In this document: positions 35,705-39,043 of the stretch, one piece after another
Layout: each line of letters starts with the position of its first letter
Numbering within the stretch: position 1 is the first letter of the stretch
Origin: Alistipes sp.
Lineage (GTDB): Bacteria > Bacteroidota > Bacteroidia > Bacteroidales > Rikenellaceae
Reading direction: 5' to 3'
DNA: 39,043 nt
NCBI GenBank assembly: GCA_017465055.1
Contig: JAFTWZ010000016.1
Span: forward strand, 1-39,043
Made by a program: the position numbers and the translations under genes
The notes under the pieces: generated by a model
The model's database searches: none
The model's input: only the letters and a program-made list of their open reading frames with translations
What the model was told of the DNA's origin: nothing

Positions 35705-36565
35705 ATGCGTCAATTAAAGATTACAAAGTCGATTACTAACCGCGAGAGCGCATCGCTCGACAAGTATCTCCAGGAGATTGGTAAAGAGGAACTTATATCC
35801 GTAGAGGAGGAGGTAGAGCTCGCCCAACGAATACGTAAGGGCGACCAGGAGGCTCTCGAGAAACTCACGAAGGCAAACCTACGCTTCGTAGTCTCTGTAG
35901 CTAAGCAGTATCAAAACCAGGGCTTGAGCCTTCCGGACCTTATCAACGAGGGTAACCTCGGACTTATCAAGGCCGCCGAGAAGTTCGACGAGACACGAGG
36001 CTTTAAGTTTATCTCGTATGCCGTATGGTGGATACGCCAGTCTATCCTGCAGGCTTTGGCCGAGCAATCGCGCATCGTGCGTCTGCCACTGAACCAGGTA
36101 GGCTCACTGAATAAGATTAACAAGGCCTTTGCGCGCTTCGAGCAGGAGCACGAGCGCACCCCATCGGCCGAGGAGCTTGCCCACGAGCTTGAGCTTCCTA
36201 AGGAGAAGGTTACCGACACGTTGCGTGTTGCAGGCCGCCACATCTCGGTAGATGCACCATTTGCCGATGGCGAGGACAACTCACTATTGGACGTATTGGT
36301 CAACACCGACTCGCCTAATGCCGATCGCGGACTTATCAACGAGTCGTTGGCTACGGAGGTAGAGCGTGCTTTGGAGATTCTCACCGAGCGCGAGAGGGAT
36401 ATCATCCGCTACTTCTTCGGCATCGGATGCTCGGAGATGACCCTCGAGGAGATAGGCGAGAAGTTCGACCTTACGCGTGAGCGTGTGCGTCAGATTAAGG
36501 AGAAGGCCATCCGCAAGCTCCGCCAGTCGCAGCGTAGCGCACTTCTTAAGTCATACTTAGGATAG
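35705..36565 (+). CDS. rpoD: primary RNA polymerase sigma factor (RpoD family, short Bacteroidetes form)
   Basis: Directs RNA polymerase to housekeeping promoters. The 286 residues lack the long region 1.1 and non-conserved region of proteobacterial sigma70, as is typical of Bacteroidetes. Region 1.2 ([10 protein letters not shown], 17-26), region 2 with [15 protein letters not shown] (76-90) and the -10-contacting helix [10 protein letters not shown] (105-114), region 3 (about 135-200) and region 4 with the helix-turn-helix [20 protein letters not shown] (beginning near 244) are all present. The TTTG/TAnnTTTG promoters found across this window fit the specificity known for this sigma type. 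No clear promoter of its own could be read. A strong terminator lies about 90 nt after the stop. Confidence 0.95.
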   Translation: MRQLKITKSITNRESASLDKYLQEIGKEELISVEEEVELAQRIRKGDQEALEKLTKANLRFVVSVAKQYQNQGLSLPDLINEGNLGLIKAAEKFDETRGFKFISYAVWWIRQSILQALAEQSRIVRLPLNQVGSLNKINKAFARFEQEHERTPSAEELAHELELPKEKVTDTLRVAGRHISVDAPFADGEDNSLLDVLVNTDSPNADRGLINESLATEVERALEILTERERDIIRYFFGIGCSEMTLEEIGEKFDLTRERVRQIKEKAIRKLRQSQRSALLKSYLG

Positions 36566-36651
36566 TACTCAAAATTATATTTAGGTATTAGGACGAGCAG
36601 TTAATAGTAGCGAATAGTAGTTCGCAGGCTCTGTCTGCTAAGGAGTTTTCG

Positions 36652-36688
36652 AAGGGTAGTTCGCGACTGCGGCACTACCCTTTTTTTT
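36652..36688 (+). terminator. rho-independent terminator of the sigma-factor gene
   Basis: AAGGGTAGT (36652-36660) pairs with ACTACCCTT (36674-36682), and a run of eight T follows the last C. A smaller hairpin, GCGAA/TTCGC, lies before it at 36610-36625. The long 3' tail could be a structured untranslated region. Confidence 0.9.
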
Positions 36689-36761
36689 CGCGTGCAAGAT
36701 AAACGGCTCAGTCGTAAATTCCGGTAGGGATTGAAAAAAATCATGCAAAAATAGTAGCTAA

Positions 36762-36863
36762 ACGAAATATAAATTTCGTCACCCCGAGGAGGAGCAAGTA
36801 TGAGTTTGTGGAGTGTGATAACGCCACTATGCTCCGACGTGGGGGTCTTCCGCTGTTTATAGG
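36762..36863. repeat. structured intergenic element of nested inverted repeats
   Basis: A perfect hairpin ACGAAAT-ataa-ATTTCGT (36762-36779) is followed by nested complementary segments: ACCCC with GGGGT, GGAGCA with TGCTCC and GTGG with CCAC within about 36781-36848. No open frame of note. It resembles REP-like intergenic elements of Bacteroidales, but no second copy is seen in this window. Confidence 0.5.
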
Positions 36864-36950
36864 GCCGTGCAGAGTGTGATTGATAGTTGTGTGTGACGCG
36901 CGGAGTGCGATTGATAGTCGTGTGTGCCGTGCGGAGTGTGATTGCAACTC
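36864..36950. repeat. 31-bp direct tandem repeat, 2.8 copies
   Basis: Units at 36864-36894, 36895-36925 and 36926-36950 (partial) share the core GAGTGTGATTGATAG followed by TTGTGTGT, with few changes. Directly follows the structured element. Confidence 0.85.
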
Positions 36951-36985
36951 TTACGTATCAGTGCGGAAGTATAAACAAATGAAGA

Positions 36986-37051
36986 TCGCCACAGAATTGC
37001 ATAGACCCAAGTAGGTATCACCACCGCTCGTAGATGCAATTCTTCGCGATG
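36986..37051. repeat. inverted repeat with 31-nt loop
   Basis: AGAATTGCAT (36993-37002) is repeated in inverse orientation at 37034-37043, and ATCGC/GCGAT extends the stem beyond a small internal loop. It lies in non-coding DNA between rpoD and guaB. No T-tract follows. The rest of 37052-37180 shows nothing recognisable. Confidence 0.6.
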
Positions 37052-37180
37052 ACGTACTATGTTATTAATTACTCCACCAGAAGTATCGCCTGATCCAGAT
37101 AAACTAACCACCCTACCCCATCGAAATTCACGATCAATTATCACACATAGCAAATATTCCCAATTTATTCTCGCCGAGGC

Positions 37181-37211
37181 TTGCTATTATCAGAAAAATT
37201 CATTAATTTTG
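37181..37211 (+). promoter_or_regulatory. guaB promoter, TTG-N20-TAATTTTG
   Basis: TTG (37181-37183) is followed after 20 nt by TAATTTTG (37204-37211). This predicts a leader of roughly 165 nt before the guaB ATG; the leader has a small CTGTG/CACAG hairpin near 37235 but no riboswitch I recognise. Confidence 0.6.
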
Positions 37212-37383
37212 CGCGCAACATATTAACCTTTGCTCTGTGGGCTACACAGTAGGCAGACAAGCGTATGGTCGAAGGCGCAGCGGTGTTAATGAGCGCAGTA
37301 GCGTTGAGAGGCATAGCGACATTGACCACAGACGCGCGATTGTGACTATGCATATAGCCCAGAGCCTTAAAACGTAGTTTGCT

Positions 37384-38859
37384 ATGTCATTTATCGATGA
37401 AAGGGTACTGCCAACAGGTTTGACATTCGACGATGTGTTGCTCGTACCAGCCTATTCTGAGGTTCTGCCTCGCGAGGTCTCGACACAAGGTCGTTTCTCT
37501 CGAAATATCACACTTAACATACCTATCGTGTCCGCAGCTATGGACACCGTAACGGAGGCCACGCTGGCCATAGCCCTCGCTCGCGAAGGCGGTATAGGCG
37601 TTATTCACAAGAATATGTCTATAGCGGCTCAGGCGGCACACGTGCGTCGCGTAAAGCGTGCCGAGAGCGGTATGATCTACGACCCGGTGACCATCCTCAA
37701 GACCAACACCGTGGGCGATGCATTGCAGCTGATGCAGGAGAATAAGATCGGTGGCATCCCTGTAGTAGACGACGAGGGTATGCTCATAGGCATAGTTACG
37801 AACCGCGACCTGAGATTCCAGAGCGATATGTCGCGCCTTATCGACGAGGTGATGACTAAGGAGAACATAGTCACCACTCACGAGAAGGATCTTAAGTCGG
37901 CAGCCGAGATACTCCTCGCAAACAAGATTGAGAAGCTCCCTGTAGTCGACAACAACGGCAAACTTATAGGACTTATCACCTACCGCGATATCACCAAACT
38001 CAAGGATAACCCTAATGCCTGCAAGGATGCTAAGGGACGTCTGCGCGTAGCAGCAGGTATCGGCATCACGCCCGACGCTATGGATCGCGTAGCTGCCCTT
38101 GTGGCCGAGGAGGTAGATGCCGTAGTGCTCGACTCGGCTCACGGACACACTAAGGGTGTGGTGACACTGCTCAAGCAGATTAAGGCTACATATCCCGACC
38201 TCGACGTTGTGGTTGGTAACATCGCCACTGCCGAGGCTGCTAAGTATCTCATAGAGAATGGTGCCGACGGCATCAAGGTAGGCATAGGCCCTGGCTCAAT
38301 ATGTACCACACGTATCATTGCGGGCGTAGGCGTACCACAGCTCTCGGCTATATATGCTGCCTCGACAGAGGCTAAGAAGGCAGGTGTGCCTATCATCGCC
38401 GATGGCGGTCTTCGCTACTCAGGCGATATCGTTAAGGCGCTGGCTGCGGGTGGCAACTGCGTAATGGTGGGCTCGATGTTCGCTGGCACGGAGGAGTCGC
38501 CAGGCGAGACTATCATATACAACGGCCGTAAGTTCAAGGCATACCGCGGTATGGGCTCTATCGACGCTATGAAGGCAGGCTCGGCAGACCGCTACTTCCA
38601 GAAGGGCTCGGAGGGTAACATCATGAAGCTCGTGCCCGAGGGTATCGTGGGTCGCGTGCCTTTCAAGGGTAAGCTCTCAGAGACGGTATACCAGCTCGTG
38701 GGCGGTATTCGTGCAGGTATGGGCTACTGCGGCGCTAAGGATATCGAGACGCTGCAGCAGGCACGCTTCATTCGCATCACCTCGAGTGGCGTAACGGAGA
38801 ACCATCCTCACGATATCACCATCACCAGCGAGACGCCTAACTACTCGCGCGGCGAGTAA
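37384..38859 (+). CDS. guaB: inosine-5'-monophosphate dehydrogenase GuaB
   Basis: NAD-dependent oxidation of IMP to XMP, the rate-limiting step to GMP. At 491 residues it is of standard bacterial length. The TIM-barrel catalytic domain ([15 protein letters not shown] at 13-27) is interrupted by two CBS domains (about 95-205) that regulate the enzyme. The catalytic Cys307 is in [29 protein letters not shown] and the flap region with YRGMGS follow. The ATG at 37384 gives [10 protein letters not shown]. guaA starts 94 nt downstream on the same strand with no promoter visible between them, so the two are likely co-transcribed. Confidence 0.97.
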   Translation: MSFIDERVLPTGLTFDDVLLVPAYSEVLPREVSTQGRFSRNITLNIPIVSAAMDTVTEATLAIALAREGGIGVIHKNMSIAAQAAHVRRVKRAESGMIYDPVTILKTNTVGDALQLMQENKIGGIPVVDDEGMLIGIVTNRDLRFQSDMSRLIDEVMTKENIVTTHEKDLKSAAEILLANKIEKLPVVDNNGKLIGLITYRDITKLKDNPNACKDAKGRLRVAAGIGITPDAMDRVAALVAEEVDAVVLDSAHGHTKGVVTLLKQIKATYPDLDVVVGNIATAEAAKYLIENGADGIKVGIGPGSICTTRIIAGVGVPQLSAIYAASTEAKKAGVPIIADGGLRYSGDIVKALAAGGNCVMVGSMFAGTEESPGETIIYNGRKFKAYRGMGSIDAMKAGSADRYFQKGSEGNIMKLVPEGIVGRVPFKGKLSETVYQLVGGIRAGMGYCGAKDIETLQQARFIRITSSGVTENHPHDITITSETPNYSRGE

Positions 38860-38899
38860 TACGAAGCATAGCTCGGGATGCCAGCAAGTAAGGAGAGGT

Positions 38900-38934
38900 G
38901 CTAATTGCTAATTGCTAAGTGCTAATTGCTAATT
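38900..38934. repeat. five-copy 7-bp tandem repeat (GCTAATT)
   Basis: Units GCTAATT, GCTAATT, GCTAAGT, GCTAATT, GCTAATT lie between guaB and guaA. One further isolated GCTAATT lies near the era stop codon at about 34614. Such short repeats can change copy number by slippage. Confidence 0.9.
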
Positions 38935-38953
38935 GACGAACAACTAACACTAT

Positions 38954-39043
38954 ATGACTGAGAAGATCTTAATCATTGACTTCGGGTCGCAGTACACCCA
39001 GCTCATCGCACGCCGTGTGCGCGAGATGCAGGTATATTGCGAG
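38954..39043 (+). CDS. guaA: GMP synthase GuaA (5' part, cut by window end)
   Basis: The last 30 codons start at ATG 38954 and read [20 protein letters not shown] followed by [10 protein letters not shown]. This is the start of the class I glutamine amidotransferase domain of GMP synthase, which aminates XMP to GMP. Placement directly after guaB supports the call. The rest of the gene lies outside the window, so the ATP-pyrophosphatase domain cannot be checked. Confidence 0.93.
   Translation, partial: MTEKILIIDFGSQYTQLIARRVREMQVYCE

Noticed and set aside
35510-35713. 68-residue N-terminal extension of Era
   Set aside because: It covers the era promoter and overlaps the sigma-factor start; Era normally begins just before the GTPase G1 motif.
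36741-37353. Several minus-strand open frames of 62-98 codons between rpoD and guaB
   Set aside because: They overlap tandem and inverted repeats, lack family resemblance and lack convincing start signals.
37212-37383. Purine riboswitch in the guaB leader
   Set aside because: None of the conserved junction bases of the known purine aptamer were found in order.

Overview
The window looks like a Bacteroidales chromosome, probably an Alistipes/Rikenellaceae-type gut commensal; the genus is inference. The evidence is: the short primary sigma factor typical of Bacteroidetes; promoters of the form TTTG / 19-20 nt / TAnnTTTG upstream of many genes; an S46 dipeptidyl peptidase; a secreted GH2 beta-galactosidase; DUF4988/DUF4465 lipoproteins; and a BtuG-type cobalamin locus. 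No rRNA, tRNA, transposase, integrase or phage gene was seen. Codon use is fairly even throughout.

Layout. 1-8534: ClpB chaperone (-), S46 dipeptidyl peptidase (+), QueA (+), an FMN-dependent NPD/FabK-like oxidoreductase (+) and PanB (-), most with recognisable compact terminators and promoters. 8664-14353: a divergent pair of unrecognised genes, a 423-residue protein with two C-terminal membrane helices (-) and a 1396-residue P-loop STAND/NACHT-like NTPase (+) whose N-terminal part carries an R-N-x4-H (HEPN-like) motif. This is the best candidate for an undescribed, possibly defensive, system. 14416-17804: a glycerophosphodiester phosphodiesterase and a GH2 beta-galactosidase (+). 17970-23674: a tripartite RND efflux operon (-), flanked on both sides by unusual arrays of 10-bp repeats.

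24032-30534 is a cobalamin uptake operon (-): a cobalamin riboswitch, a DUF4988/DUF4465 lipoprotein with a collagen-like linker, a PKD-repeat lipoprotein, a BtuG-like beta-propeller lipoprotein and a BtuB-like TonB-dependent receptor. The surface lipoproteins would capture B12 and pass it to the receptor, with expression shut down by B12 through the leader RNA. 30683-31127 is an A-B-A-B-A mosaic repeat next to an MFS transporter gene (-).

32570-39043: a secreted TPR protein and Era GTPase (-), divergent from the primary sigma factor (+); an 818-bp non-coding stretch rich in repeats and inverted repeats; then guaB and the start of guaA (+), the two-step route from IMP to GMP, separated by a five-copy 7-bp repeat.
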